A stretch of DNA of 64,000 bases, from assembly GCF_001995215.1 (NCBI RefSeq), contig NZ_MUXN01000023.1, forward strand, positions 104,748-168,747, in the 5' to 3' direction. Positions 16,953-25,021 of this stretch are shown here, piece after piece. Below the pieces are notes generated by a model, which made no database searches, had not been told where the DNA came from, and was given only the letters and a program-made list of their open reading frames with translations. A program made the translations under genes and the position numbers. Position 1 is the first letter of the stretch. Each line of letters opens with the position of its first letter. The DNA comes from Amycolatopsis azurea DSM 43854. Lineage in GTDB: Bacteria; Actinomycetota; Actinomycetes; Mycobacteriales; Pseudonocardiaceae.

Positions 16953-18042
16953 CGGCGATCTTCCGGATCGCGACCGTGTTGAGCGGGCCGAGATAGAAGC
17001 TGTCGGAGACGCTGGTGAAGGTCTTGCTCTTCGACGCCTGCCAGTAAGGGAACTTCGCGAAAAGGTCCTGGGCCATCACATCCGCTTTCTCTCCCGGCTG
17101 GAACAACCCGACGACCAGCACATCGACCTGAGCCGAGGCGAGGGCTTCGGCGTTGATCTCGGCGAGCTGGGTGTTCGTCTTGCCAGCGAACGGATTCACC
17201 CCGCCCGCACGATCGACGATGTCGTCGGAGAGGCCACCGCCGAACACGGCGGGCAGGCCGTTGTTGTTCATCATCGACATGCCCGGGTAGACCACCAGGA
17301 CGTGCTTGCGCTCCCTGCCCGCCACTTCTTTCCGAATGGCGGCGATGTCGGCGCGGGCCTTGTTCACCTGATCGGCGGCGCGCTGCTGAACGTCGAAGAT
17401 CTCACCGAGACTCAAGAGCAGCTCGTACGACGACTCCACAGACTGCTTTTCGTACCGTTCCTTGTCCTCCGGACGGGCGTTGAGATCCCCGTTCGCGCAG
17501 TTGGACGGCGTGACGAAGCTCTTGATCCCCGCCGCGTCCAGCTGATCACGGGTGACCGAACCGATCTTGTCGTCGAAACCGCCCGCCCAGGTGGAAACCA
17601 CCAGATCCGGCTTGAGCGCGAGAACCTGCTCACGCGGGACCTCGAAGTTCTCGTTGAGCTTCAGGTTCGCCCGGGGAATCGCCTTGATCCTGTCCACGAA
17701 GGACGGATCGTCCGACACTTCGTAGGACTGGCTGTTGGCCAGGATGTGATCCTGGATCCCGAGGACGATGAAGCTTTCCACCTCGGCCACCGAGGTTCCG
17801 TTGAGCAGCACCACGCGCTTCGGCGGCGCGTCGAAGGTGACCTTGCGGCCACAGTTGTCGATCGTCAGCGGATACGTGGTGGGTTTCGCCACGGCGGGTG
17901 GTGGCGCGCTCGTCGCCGCCTGCCGACCGGCACTCGGGGAGCTACCGATGCCGCACGCGGCGACCGCGGCGAACAGCACGACCGACACCAGGACGCGCGG
18001 GATCAGCCGTCCGGCGCGGCGTGCGCCGTCAAGAGAGGACAT
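16939..18042 (-). CDS. Periplasmic-binding-type lipoprotein for iron-siderophore uptake
   Basis: 367 residues. The lipoprotein signal ends VAACG (about residues 27-31). The mature part has the class III binding-protein layout: TIDNCGRKVTFDAPPKRVV, VSTWAGGFDD, a long middle helix, and a C-terminal lobe ending in the permease overlap. It captures the substrate outside the membrane. ATG 18042 gives a normal signal peptide; an upstream ATG (18099) adds 19 residues. Neither has a strong ribosome site, and I saw no IdeR/DmdR iron box upstream, so iron regulation is not shown. Confidence 0.88.
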   Translation of the reverse strand: MSSLDGARRAGRLIPRVLVSVVLFAAVAACGIGSSPSAGRQAATSAPPPAVAKPTTYPLTIDNCGRKVTFDAPPKRVVLLNGTSVAEVESFIVLGIQDHILANSQSYEVSDDPSFVDRIKAIPRANLKLNENFEVPREQVLALKPDLVVSTWAGGFDDKIGSVTRDQLDAAGIKSFVTPSNCANGDLNARPEDKERYEKQSVESSYELLLSLGEIFDVQQRAADQVNKARADIAAIRKEVAGRERKHVLVVYPGMSMMNNNGLPAVFGGGLSDDIVDRAGGVNPFAGKTNTQLAEINAEALASAQVDVLVVGLFQPGEKADVMAQDLFAKFPYWQASKSKTFTSVSDSFYLGPLNTVAIRKIADAAR

Positions 18043-18239
18043 GTCCCAAAGGTCGTCCGTGCGCGGGAAAAAGTTCCCACGAAGGTGACGGAACCTCATG
18101 GCCGCTCGATCCGACCGAGGTGTTCGCAGCGGACCTTTTCAGGACACAGCAGGCAAATCGGTCACAGTCCGGCGAAGTTTCTCCATCGCGCCCGACTTTC
18201 GGGCCTACAAGCCCGTGCGCCCGAACACTTATCGTGACA

Positions 18240-18251
18240 TGGTCTAGACCT
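18240..18251 (+). promoter_or_regulatory. DasR-type responsive element (dre)
   Basis: TGGTCTAGACCT, matching 11 of 12 core positions of the Streptomyces DasR site (TGGTCTAGACCA). It sits 20 bases before the ATG of the chitin-active LPMO gene. DasR is the N-acetylglucosamine-responsive GntR regulator of chitin genes. Confidence 0.75.
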
Positions 18252-18271
18252 CTCAGGAGAGGAACGCTGCG

Positions 18272-18916
18272 ATGAAGTTTTCCCGCTCCGCCGTCAAAGT
18301 CGCGATACTGACCGCCGTGCTCAGCACGGTCTCGGCACTCACCGCCGTCCCCGCCCTCGCGCACGGTTCGATGGGCAACCCGATCAGCCGGATCATGCAA
18401 TGTTTCCAGGAGGGGCCGGAGAACCCGCGGTCCGCCGCGTGCAAGGCCGCCATCGCGGTGGGCGACAGCTGGCCGATCTACGACTGGGACGAGGTCAACA
18501 TCGGCGACGCCAGCGGCCGCAGCCGCGAGATCATCCCGAACGGCAAACTGTGCAGCGCCGGCCGGGGCAAGTACAAGGGGCTCGACCTGGCCCGCAACGA
18601 CTGGCCTGCGACCACGATGCCGGGCAGCGGCCCGTACACCTTCAAATATCAGCTGACCGCCGCACACCCGGGCACCTTCGAACTGTACGTCACCAAGCCG
18701 AGCTACGACCCGACGAAACCGCTCAAGTGGTCCGACCTGGAAGACACCCCGTTCTACAAGCAGGACAACCCGCCGATCTCCGGCAACGCCTACCAGCTCA
18801 AGGCGAACCTGCCCGGCGGGCGCACCGGCAGGCACCTGATCTACTCGATCTGGCAACGCCACTGGCCCGACTCCGGCGAGGCCTTCTACTCCTGCTCGGA
18901 CGTGATCTTCACCTGA
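18272..18916 (+). CDS. Secreted lytic polysaccharide monooxygenase (AA10, chitin-binding)
   Basis: 214 residues. After a Sec signal peptide the mature protein begins His-Gly-Ser-Met (cleavage within PALA-HGSMG), so His1 is the N-terminal copper ligand of the histidine brace; the second ligand is probably the His of TAAHPGTFELY. Other AA10 marks are NPISRIMQCF, WPIYDWDEVNI, and a tail IWQRHWPDSGEAFYSCSDV. It oxidatively cleaves chitin or cellulose chains outside the cell. AGGAGAGG precedes ATG 18272. A DasR-type site just upstream favours chitin as substrate. A terminator follows. Confidence 0.93.
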   Translation: MKFSRSAVKVAILTAVLSTVSALTAVPALAHGSMGNPISRIMQCFQEGPENPRSAACKAAIAVGDSWPIYDWDEVNIGDASGRSREIIPNGKLCSAGRGKYKGLDLARNDWPATTMPGSGPYTFKYQLTAAHPGTFELYVTKPSYDPTKPLKWSDLEDTPFYKQDNPPISGNAYQLKANLPGGRTGRHLIYSIWQRHWPDSGEAFYSCSDVIFT

Positions 18917-18961
18917 CTCCGAGGCCCTTGGCGGCTACCGCAATCAGCGTGCACACGAAGT

Positions 18962-19011
18962 CCTCCGGTCGGTGAAGCGGTTCCCGGACAGCTCCGCTTC
19001 ACGACCGGAGG
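18962..19011. terminator. Bidirectional terminator between convergent genes
   Basis: CCTCCGGTCGGTGAAGCGG (18962-18980) pairs with CCGCTTCACGACCGGAGG (18994-19011), an 18-bp stem with one bulged base and a 13-nt loop. It lies between the LPMO gene and the 3' end of the ArsR-type gene, whose stop codon is inside the right arm. Confidence 0.8.
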
Positions 19012-19358
19012 CCTTTGTCAGCACCTCCGCCGACCCCGGCGTCGCGGCGCTCCGCGGTCAGCAGGTCGAGCAGGCCAGGGAGCCGTCGGTCGATTTCCGC
19101 CCGGCGCAACCGGATTCCCTTCCGGTTCCCGTAATTGATCTCGTGGATGAGTCCGGCCTCGCGCAGAACCCGGAAGTGGTGCGTCTGCGTCTGCTTGGAC
19201 ACCGGGAGATCGAACGAGTTGCAGGTGCGCTCGCGGTCACTCCCGTCCGCCGCCAGTTCCGCGATCACGGTGCGGCGATGCTCGTCGGCGAGCGCGCGGA
19301 ACACTGTGCCCAGGTCGGCATTCCCGGCATCGTCTTCGGCAGGACCTGACCCGGTCAT
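18999..19358 (-). CDS. ArsR-type winged-helix regulator
   Basis: About 119 residues. The HTH core is LGTVFRALADEHRRTVIAEL, KQTQTHHFRVLREAGLIHEINYG and NRKGIRLRR, typical of the ArsR/HTH_20 group that responds to small organic ligands and not metals. ATG 19358 has AGAGGTGAGG close upstream; the frame continues another 51 codons across the operator region, which argues against that longer start. It is divergent from a flavin monooxygenase, with two copies of an AGGTACG palindrome between them, so it probably represses both. Confidence 0.82.
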   Translation of the reverse strand: MTGSGPAEDDAGNADLGTVFRALADEHRRTVIAELAADGSDRERTCNSFDLPVSKQTQTHHFRVLREAGLIHEINYGNRKGIRLRRAEIDRRLPGLLDLLTAERRDAGVGGGADKGLRS

Positions 19359-19371
19359 CGCCTCACCTCTT

Positions 19372-19436
19372 TCAGGTACGTCTTGCATCGTACCTGACGT
19401 CCATGCTTGACTGAAGGTACGACGAGTTACGTACCT
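19372..19436. promoter_or_regulatory. Tandem operators of the ArsR/monooxygenase pair
   Basis: Copy 1 is TCAGGTACG-N8-CGTACCTGA (19372-19397), a perfect 9-bp dyad. Copy 2 is AGGTACG-N8-CGTACCT (19415-19436), a perfect 7-bp dyad with the same spacer. They are about 41 bp centre to centre. Both lie between the regulator start (19358) and the monooxygenase start (19510). Confidence 0.75.
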
Positions 19437-19509
19437 GAGCGCCGGGCTTCGCTCGCGCACGAAGCCTGCCTGCGCGCTCGTCGCTTCCCTCCTCGGAAAG
19501 GTTGCGGCC

Positions 19510-20658
19510 ATGACGCCTGTTCGCGTCCTGATCCACGGTGCCGGTATCGCCGGCCCCGCTCTCGCCTACTGGCTGGCCCGGCACGGGTATCGGCCGACGG
19601 TCGTCGAGCAGGCCAAAGAGCTGAGATCCGGCGGCAGCGCCGTCGTCGTCAAGGAACCGGCGCTGACGGTCGCCAGGAGCATGGGCGTCCTCACGCGGTT
19701 GCGCGACGTCGCCACCGGCTCGAGCGCCCTCTCGCTCCTCGGTCCGGACGGGCGGCAGTTCCTCCGGGTCCCGACGACTTCCCCGCGGTCGGTCGAAGTG
19801 ACCCGGTCCGATCTGTCCGCGGTGCTCCACCAGGCAGCGCGCGACGACGCGGAGTTCCTCTTCGACGACACGATCACCGGCCTCCGGCAGGACCGATCGG
19901 GGGTCGAGGTCACCTTCCGCCGGTCACCGCCGCGCCGTTTCGACCTGCTCGTCGGCGCGGATGGCATTCATTCCCCGGTGCGCCGCCTGGTCTTCGGACC
20001 GGCGGAGCAGTTCACGACCGGCCTGGGCATGTACGGCGCGACAGTGCCGGTGGAGCCCGGCGCACTCGATGACCCGGACGTGGCCGTGATGCTGACCGCG
20101 CCCGGCCGGATGCTCACGATCCACCCGTCCCGAGGGAAGCCACTCGCGATGTTCACCTTCCGCGGAGGGCGGGTCCCCGGCTACGACCGCCACGACACCG
20201 CACTCCACAAGCGCATGGTGGCCGAGGCGTACGCGGGAATCGGCTGGCGAAGCCCCGAGCTGGTCGAGGCGTACCAGAACCATCCCGCGCCCTTCTTCGA
20301 TCCGCTCGCCAACGTGCGGATGGACAAGTGGTCGCGCGGCCGCGTGACCTTGCTCGGCGACGCGGCATCCGCGGTGGCCCTGCTCGGCGACGGGTCCAGC
20401 ATGGCGATGGCCGGCGCACACACGCTGGCCGAAGCGCTCGCAGCGCATCCCGGTGACCATGCGCGAGCCTTTCAGGCCTACGAGGCGAAGCACCGGCGGC
20501 AGGTGGACCCGAGGCACCGGCGCGTCGGCCTCGTCGCCACGCTGCTCGTTCCGCGAACTCGGCACGGGCTGGCACTGCGCAATATCGCGGGCCGAGCCGT
20601 CGGCCTCGCCACCCGCACCCGGAACCCCGTGCCCGACAAGCAGAACAGCCGGGCCTGA
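19510..20658 (+). CDS. FAD-dependent aromatic-type monooxygenase
   Basis: 382 residues of the PHBH/TetX fold. The Rossmann motif is VLIHGAGIAGPALAYWLARHG, a second FAD contact is LLVGADGIHSPVRR, and the ribose-binding motif is VTLLGDAASAVALLGDGSSMAMAGA, a GD motif as in tetracycline-modifying relatives. It uses NADPH and O2 to hydroxylate an unknown aromatic or polyketide compound. ATG 19510 is preceded by GGAAAGG. It is controlled from an intergenic region with two palindromes shared with the ArsR-type regulator, which suggests induction by its own substrate. Confidence 0.9.
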   Translation: MTPVRVLIHGAGIAGPALAYWLARHGYRPTVVEQAKELRSGGSAVVVKEPALTVARSMGVLTRLRDVATGSSALSLLGPDGRQFLRVPTTSPRSVEVTRSDLSAVLHQAARDDAEFLFDDTITGLRQDRSGVEVTFRRSPPRRFDLLVGADGIHSPVRRLVFGPAEQFTTGLGMYGATVPVEPGALDDPDVAVMLTAPGRMLTIHPSRGKPLAMFTFRGGRVPGYDRHDTALHKRMVAEAYAGIGWRSPELVEAYQNHPAPFFDPLANVRMDKWSRGRVTLLGDAASAVALLGDGSSMAMAGAHTLAEALAAHPGDHARAFQAYEAKHRRQVDPRHRRVGLVATLLVPRTRHGLALRNIAGRAVGLATRTRNPVPDKQNSRA

Positions 20659-20737
20659 GCGCCTGACGCGGGCGCTGGACAGCCCGTGTCCGGCGTGCGC
20701 TGACCAACGTCCTGGCAACGGCAGCTACCGGCCATCT

Positions 20738-20749
20738 CCGTGTACACGG
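20738..20749. promoter_or_regulatory. Palindrome CCGTGTACACGG
   Basis: A perfect 12-bp palindrome in the 152-bp interval before the hypothetical gene at 20811. Possible operator; no regulator is identified. Confidence 0.35.
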
Positions 20750-20810
20750 GTGTGCGCGGAAGGTAAAGTTCCTGCTCAGTGCCCGACTTTTGGACCCTGG
20801 GGAGGGGGAC

Positions 20811-21515
20811 GTGTCAGACACACCCGCCGGAGACGGTTCCCGGCCGCCTTCGGACAACAACACGAAACGGACGGCGGAGATCCTCGCCCTGATCACCGCG
20901 AGCCTCACCATTCTCGCCTGGCTGGGCATAGCGAACGGGAAGGAGCTCATTGCCTGGCTGGACAAAGATCACCCCGCTCCCAGCTCGACCGCCAGGCCGG
21001 CCGAGCCTCCCGTGATCAGCCGGTCACCATCACCTGTCCGGAAGACTTCGGAACAGGACGAGACCACACCCGAGACGACGCCGCCGACAAGAACACCGAC
21101 GACGCCGACAACAACGACGAGACCACCGTCACCACCGGCCGACGTCGGGGACTGCGTCGTGGTCGACAGCGGCGGGCGGTTCGTGGCGATCGGGAACTGC
21201 GACGGCAGCCGGGGGACCTATCAGGTGAACTCCGTCAGATACCAGGGCAGTTGCGTCGACACGGAGTCCCCTTCCATCGTGAAGGACGGATACCGGCTGT
21301 GCCTGGAGATCCACCTGGTGCGGGAACGCTGCTACGTGATCCCGGCACGGGGCTGGATCACCGGCGCGCCCAGATGCCGGGAAGCGGGAACCGTCTCCGT
21401 CGTCGACATCGTCGCCGGAGCCACGGACGACTCCGCCTGTACCCGCAGGTACCAATGGAACAAGTGGTACTCGTTCGACCACCCACGGGTGGTCTACTGC
21501 GTGATGAGGTACTGA
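20811..21515 (+). CDS. Single-pass membrane protein with Thr/Pro linker and Cys-rich exterior (LppU-like)
   Basis: About 234 residues. One membrane helix (around ALITASLTILAWLGIANG) is followed by a Ser/Thr/Pro linker with runs such as TPTTPTTTTRPPSPP. The C-terminal 115 residues hold seven cysteines, starting VGDCVVVDSGG and then AIGNCDG, which resembles the extracellular domain of LppU/SCO3897-type proteins. The function of that family is unknown; the layout implies a small disulfide-bonded domain displayed on the cell surface. GTG 20811 has GGGGAGGGGG upstream. Confidence 0.7.
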   Translation: MSDTPAGDGSRPPSDNNTKRTAEILALITASLTILAWLGIANGKELIAWLDKDHPAPSSTARPAEPPVISRSPSPVRKTSEQDETTPETTPPTRTPTTPTTTTRPPSPPADVGDCVVVDSGGRFVAIGNCDGSRGTYQVNSVRYQGSCVDTESPSIVKDGYRLCLEIHLVRERCYVIPARGWITGAPRCREAGTVSVVDIVAGATDDSACTRRYQWNKWYSFDHPRVVYCVMRY

Positions 21516-21520
21516 CCCGG

Positions 21521-21551
21521 CCCGCACCTGTCCATAGTGGACAGAGGTGCG
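21521..21551. terminator. Bidirectional terminator
   Basis: CCGCACCTGTCCA (21521-21533) pairs with TGGACAGAGGTGCGG (21537-21551), a 13-bp stem with a 2-base bulge and a 3-nt loop. It lies between convergent genes. Its tip contains GTCCA-TAG-TGGAC, which recurs elsewhere in the window. Confidence 0.7.
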
Positions 21552-21552
21552 G

Positions 21553-21708
21553 TCAGAGGTTGACGGCCAGCCACAGCGCCAGCCACGCGAGCAAGGCGAC
21601 GACTCCGCCCACCCCGACGGCCAGGAGCACACGCCTGATGCCGAGTGTTCGATCAACGGACACGGTGATCGCCGCTTCTGCCGCCGGTACTCCGACTTCA
21701 TCGTTCAT
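21553..21708 (-). CDS. Small single-helix membrane protein
   Basis: 51 residues. A short acidic N-terminus (MNDEVGVPAAEAA) and RTLGIRRVL lead into one C-terminal hydrophobic helix ending LAWLALWLAVNL. No family recognised. The ribosome site is weak (GAGG about eleven bases from ATG 21708), and the frame opens 15 codons earlier. Kept because of the clean membrane-protein pattern and a terminator placed at its 3' end. Confidence 0.5.
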   Translation of the reverse strand: MNDEVGVPAAEAAITVSVDRTLGIRRVLLAVGVGGVVALLAWLALWLAVNL

Positions 21709-21773
21709 GATCGGGAGTACCTCGGACGAGCTGGTCCAAACCACTGACTTCACGCTGATCGGCGAACGCTGTG

Positions 21774-22175
21774 TCAGTGAGAGCTCGTGGCCGAAGTCTC
21801 GCTCTCGATCACGCCGACCTCCTCGGGGTTCCGCGGGCCCTCCATGTGGCGGATGCTCGGGCTTCCCTTGTGATCGTGGGCACGGGAGTACTGGGAATCC
21901 AGCACACTCCTCACTTTGTGCGCCGCACCGGCGTACGCCTCGTCCACGGTCGCCGCATGATGGGTGACCACGACGGGCTGCTTACCCGCGGGGCGCACTT
22001 CGATCACGCACTTCTTGTCTTCCGGCTTGGCGCCCCCGTCGTCGCTGAGGTGCACCTCCACCCTGGTCAACCATTCGCCGAACCGGGACAGGCTGTTCTC
22101 CAGGTCCGTCTTCACGTAGGTGGCCAGTCCCTCGCCGCCGTGGACGTTGTGGTCGGTGTTGACTTGGATCTGCAC
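21774..22175 (-). CDS. HPF/RaiA-family ribosome-associated protein
   Basis: 133 residues. The first 95 residues match the HPF/RaiA fold: QIQVNTDHNVHGGEGLATYV, LSRFGEWLTRVEVHLSDDGG, CVIEVRPAGKQPVVVTHHA, VDEAYAGAAHKVRSVLD. Such proteins bind the decoding centre and silence or dimerise ribosomes in stress or stationary phase. The C-terminal 35 residues are not the dimerisation domain of long HPF. GTG 22175 has GGAGG six bases upstream. The longer open frame toward 22472 is the shadow of the DUF6131 gene. Confidence 0.82.
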   Translation of the reverse strand: MQIQVNTDHNVHGGEGLATYVKTDLENSLSRFGEWLTRVEVHLSDDGGAKPEDKKCVIEVRPAGKQPVVVTHHAATVDEAYAGAAHKVRSVLDSQYSRAHDHKGSPSIRHMEGPRNPEEVGVIESETSATSSH

Positions 22176-22344
22176 GAGCACCCTCCGCGGAAAGACAGCG
22201 ATGATCTTCTTCAATACCACGGGAAAAGGCGGCTCAAACCTCCGGTCTCCGGCGTTTGACCCGGGGCAGGCTTGGGCATTGAAGTCGACGATCCCCATCG
22301 TGACGGCAGGTGCACACCCGCCGCGCCAAGAAAAGAGACCAACC

Positions 22345-22500
22345 ATGATCGTGCTCGGAGTCATCATCCTCGTGATCGGCCTGATCGCCGGCATTTCCGT
22401 GCTGACCACCATCGGTGCCGTACTCGCCGTCGCAGGTGTCGTTCTCGCGATCCTCGGTGGCACGGGACGCAAGGTGGGCGGCCGCGCTCACTGGTTCTGA
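22345..22500 (+). CDS. DUF6131-type small hydrophobic protein
   Basis: 51 residues, almost entirely membrane-embedded: MIVLGVIILVIGLIAGISVL, then a second helix ending AILGGTGRKVGGRAHWF. The Gly-Arg-x-x-G-G-x-x-H-W/Y-x end is characteristic of DUF6131 proteins. These are tiny actinobacterial membrane proteins of unknown role, often near stress genes. AAGAGA lies a few bases before ATG 22345. Divergent from the HPF-like gene. Confidence 0.75.
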   Translation: MIVLGVIILVIGLIAGISVLTTIGAVLAVAGVVLAILGGTGRKVGGRAHWF

Positions 22501-22598
22501 GCCCGCCCGTAGTCCGAACCGATGGCCCCGCTCCGGCCGGACCGGGGCCATCGGTCTTCCCGGACCGGCGCGTCCGGGAGAACCCGAGGAGACCAGGC

Positions 22599-23039
22599 AT
22601 GCGCCCCACCAGGTCGCCTCGCCGAGCAAGCCACGCCACCGCACTGTGGTCCGACTACTCCCGTATCCCCATGCCCCGCGAGGGTTCCGAAGAGGCGGTC
22701 TGGCACGGCGACGCGCTGATCGTGGTGCTGCGCGGGGATTTCGACGCGACGCGGAAGGCATCGCTGCGTGCCTGTCTCGCCGCCGCGATCGCCGCCCGTC
22801 CCCGTGCCCTCCTGGTCGACGCGACCACGATGACCTTCGGGTCGGCGAGCACACTCTGGGAACTGCTGACGGCTCACGCGGACGCACGCCGTGACGGGGT
22901 GCCCTTCGCCATCCACACCACCGCGTACGCGATCTTGCGGCCTTTGCGCACGCTAGGGCTCAACGCCAGTTTGGCGGTCCATCGACGACCGTCCGACGCG
23001 CGCAGGTGGATTCAGGACGCCGGTGTGCACAGCAAGTGA
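22599..23039 (+). CDS. STAS-domain protein (anti-sigma-factor antagonist-like)
   Basis: 146 residues. The STAS core is visible from about residue 30: DALIVVLRGDFDATRKASLR, ARPRALLVDATTMTFGSASTLWELL, and a C-terminal helix-strand ending LGLNASLAVHRRPSDARRW. In SpoIIAA-type proteins the serine after the D-x-T/S turn is phosphorylated by an RsbW-like kinase; here the matching region is MTFGSAST. GAGGAG precedes ATG 22599. Two RsbW-like ATPases (7020 and 26744) are in the window and could be partners; this is inference. Confidence 0.8.
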   Translation: MRPTRSPRRASHATALWSDYSRIPMPREGSEEAVWHGDALIVVLRGDFDATRKASLRACLAAAIAARPRALLVDATTMTFGSASTLWELLTAHADARRDGVPFAIHTTAYAILRPLRTLGLNASLAVHRRPSDARRWIQDAGVHSK

Positions 23040-23071
23040 GCGACGATTCGCGCGACGGCCTCGTTCGCCTT

Positions 23072-24289
23072 TCACAGGCCGCTCGCCGCTCGCATCACCC
23101 AGTAGACGTCGGTGTTCTCGACCGTCCCGCCCAATCGGGCGGAGCCGGGGCCTTCGGCGGTGACCGGGGTGTCGGCGCCGGTGTGGTCGTGGGTCGTCCA
23201 GTCCACCGTGAACCGCAGCTTCGAACCCGGTACGTCGAACGGACCGTCCTGGTCAGGGTCGGTGTCGTCGGCGTCGTAGTTCTCGATGCCCAACCCGCCG
23301 GTCTCGTGGTCGCCGCCGATGATCACCAGCGTGTCGGGATGCGCGCGGACGAACCTCAGGACCTCGGCGATCGTGGCGTCGAGCGCGCGGCCGGCGTCGA
23401 TCACGCCGTGCGCGTTGTTCTCGTGCGACATCCCGTCGGTGCCCTCTTCCTCCAAGAAGAGGAAGAAGCCGCGCGGGTTCTCGGACAGCGTGTCCAGCGC
23501 CTTGCGCGCCATCTGCTGGAGCGGCACCCGCGGCGCGTACTTCCCGACGCCGTCCGGGCCGTAGTCGACCATGTCCTCGTTCGCGAACAGGCCGAGGATC
23601 CGGTTCGCCCGCGTGTTCCGCAGCTCGTCGCCGTCGCGCACGTAGGTGTAGCCCGTTCGCTGCGCGCGTTCGACCAGGTTGCCGTATAGGCTGCGGCTCT
23701 CCTCCCCCGGCTTGTCCGGCCAGAGCCCGGGGTTCCCCTTCGGGTACCACCAGTCCTCACCACCGCCGAGCAGGACGTCCGGACGGCTGTTCTCGATGTA
23801 CTGCTTCGCGATGTCGCTCTGCGAATCCCGGCTGGGCACGTGCGCCGCGAAGGCCGCCGGCGACGCGCCCGTCACCTGCGCGGTGGTGACCAGCCCGGTC
23901 GACTTACCCGCCCGTTTCGCCCGCTCGAGGATCGTTTCCAGCGGACGTCCCCTGGTGTCCACCCCGACGGCGCCGTTGCGCGTCTTGTGCCCGGTGGCCA
24001 GCGCGGTGGCCGCCGCGGCCGAGTCGGTGACGATCTCGTCCTCGTCGTCGGACGACGTCCGCACGAGACCGGTGGCCGCGAGCCCGTCCATCGCCAGTTC
24101 GCCGTGCTTGCCCTTGAGCGCCAGCCGCAGCAGGTCGCGCTGGCCGAGGCCGAGGCCGTCGCCCTGGATGTAGATGATGTTGCGCGCCGCCCGCGCCCCG
24201 GACCCCGCCGTCGTCGTCTCCGCGACGGCGGCCGAACCACCGCAGAGGACCACCAGAACCGTCGCCGCCGCCAGACCACGTCCGCGCAC
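23072..24289 (-). CDS. Secreted alkaline phosphatase (PhoA family)
   Basis: About 405 residues with an N-terminal signal peptide (core LAAATVLVVLCGGSAAVA). Active-site marks are IIYIQGDGLG (metal Asp), TDSAAAATALATGHKT (catalytic Ser in DSAAAATA), EEEGTDGMSHENNAHG, GGDHETGG and a late His. It releases phosphate from organic esters outside the cell. GTG 24289 has GGGAGG four bases upstream; ATG 24301 is the alternative. A perfect palindrome lies just upstream. No Pho box was recognised. Confidence 0.9.
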   Translation of the reverse strand: MRGRGLAAATVLVVLCGGSAAVAETTTAGSGARAARNIIYIQGDGLGLGQRDLLRLALKGKHGELAMDGLAATGLVRTSSDDEDEIVTDSAAAATALATGHKTRNGAVGVDTRGRPLETILERAKRAGKSTGLVTTAQVTGASPAAFAAHVPSRDSQSDIAKQYIENSRPDVLLGGGEDWWYPKGNPGLWPDKPGEESRSLYGNLVERAQRTGYTYVRDGDELRNTRANRILGLFANEDMVDYGPDGVGKYAPRVPLQQMARKALDTLSENPRGFFLFLEEEGTDGMSHENNAHGVIDAGRALDATIAEVLRFVRAHPDTLVIIGGDHETGGLGIENYDADDTDPDQDGPFDVPGSKLRFTVDWTTHDHTGADTPVTAEGPGSARLGGTVENTDVYWVMRAASGL

Positions 24290-24304
24290 ATCGCCTCCCA
24301 TTAG

Positions 24305-24321
24305 TTAGGAACCTTTCCTAA
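24305..24321. promoter_or_regulatory. Palindromic operator upstream of alkaline phosphatase
   Basis: TTAGGAA-CCT-TTCCTAA, a perfect 7-bp dyad with a 3-bp spacer, centred about 24 bp upstream of GTG 24289. Its AT-rich perfect symmetry stands out in this sequence. The cognate regulator is unknown. Confidence 0.6.
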
Positions 24322-24504
24322 CAGAGATGTCACGCGAAAACCAGAGCCTCCGCCCGTGGAGCCATACCCACGAACGGTGAGATCCAGACCACACGATCGG
24401 GTCGTGACGATCTTCTCCGGGCTGGGTCTATGGAGTGTGGGAGCGAACCGGGTGACCGCGAAACTTCCGCCACAGGCAATGGAATCCGAACCGAGGAGAG
24501 TGCG

Positions 24505-24978
24505 ATGACGAACACCGCCACCACCGCCAAGCCGAGCTCGAACTCGAACTCCGCCGCTCCCGCCTCCGGGAACAGCGCGCTGGCCTCCGCTCAGGGCGTC
24601 ACCACGATCGCCGACACCGTCGTGCAGAAGGTCGCCGGCCTCGCGACCCGCGAGATCACCGGCGTCCACGCGCTGGGCGGCGGCGCCGTGCGCGCCTTCA
24701 ACGCGCTGCGCGAGCGCATCCCGGGCGCCACCGCGTCCGCTGGACAGGGCGTCTCCGTCGAGGTCGGCGAGCGCCAGGCCGCGGTCGACCTGCAGATCGT
24801 CGTCGAATACGGCGTCGCGATCGCGGATCTCGCCAAATCGGTGCGCCGCAACGTGATCGGCGCGGTCGAGCAGATGACCGGGCTCGAGGTCGTCGAGGTC
24901 AACATCAACGTCTCCGACGTGCACATCCCCGGCGACGACGACGCCGACGAGCACAACGAATCCGGCCGCGTCCAGTGA
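24505..24978 (+). CDS. Asp23/Gls24-family envelope stress protein
   Basis: 157 residues. A Ser/Asn/Ala-rich N-terminal stretch of about 30 residues precedes the Asp23 core: TTIADTVVQKVAGLATREITGV, VEVGERQAAVDLQIVVEYGV, and VEQMTGLEVVEVNINVSDVHI. Asp23 proteins gather at the membrane through an anchor such as AmaP and support envelope integrity under alkaline or cell-wall stress. GAGGAGAG precedes ATG 24505. First gene of a five-gene operon that ends at 26677. Confidence 0.87.
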   Translation: MTNTATTAKPSSNSNSAAPASGNSALASAQGVTTIADTVVQKVAGLATREITGVHALGGGAVRAFNALRERIPGATASAGQGVSVEVGERQAAVDLQIVVEYGVAIADLAKSVRRNVIGAVEQMTGLEVVEVNINVSDVHIPGDDDADEHNESGRVQ

Positions 24979-25021
24979 CCACCGGCGCCGGCCCGCGCCC
25001 GACACAGCAAGGAGAACGTTC

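Noticed and set aside
18043-18271. Possible iron box (IdeR/DmdR) before the siderophore ABC operon
   Set aside because: No TTAGGTTAG-type repeat was found there, so iron regulation is not claimed.
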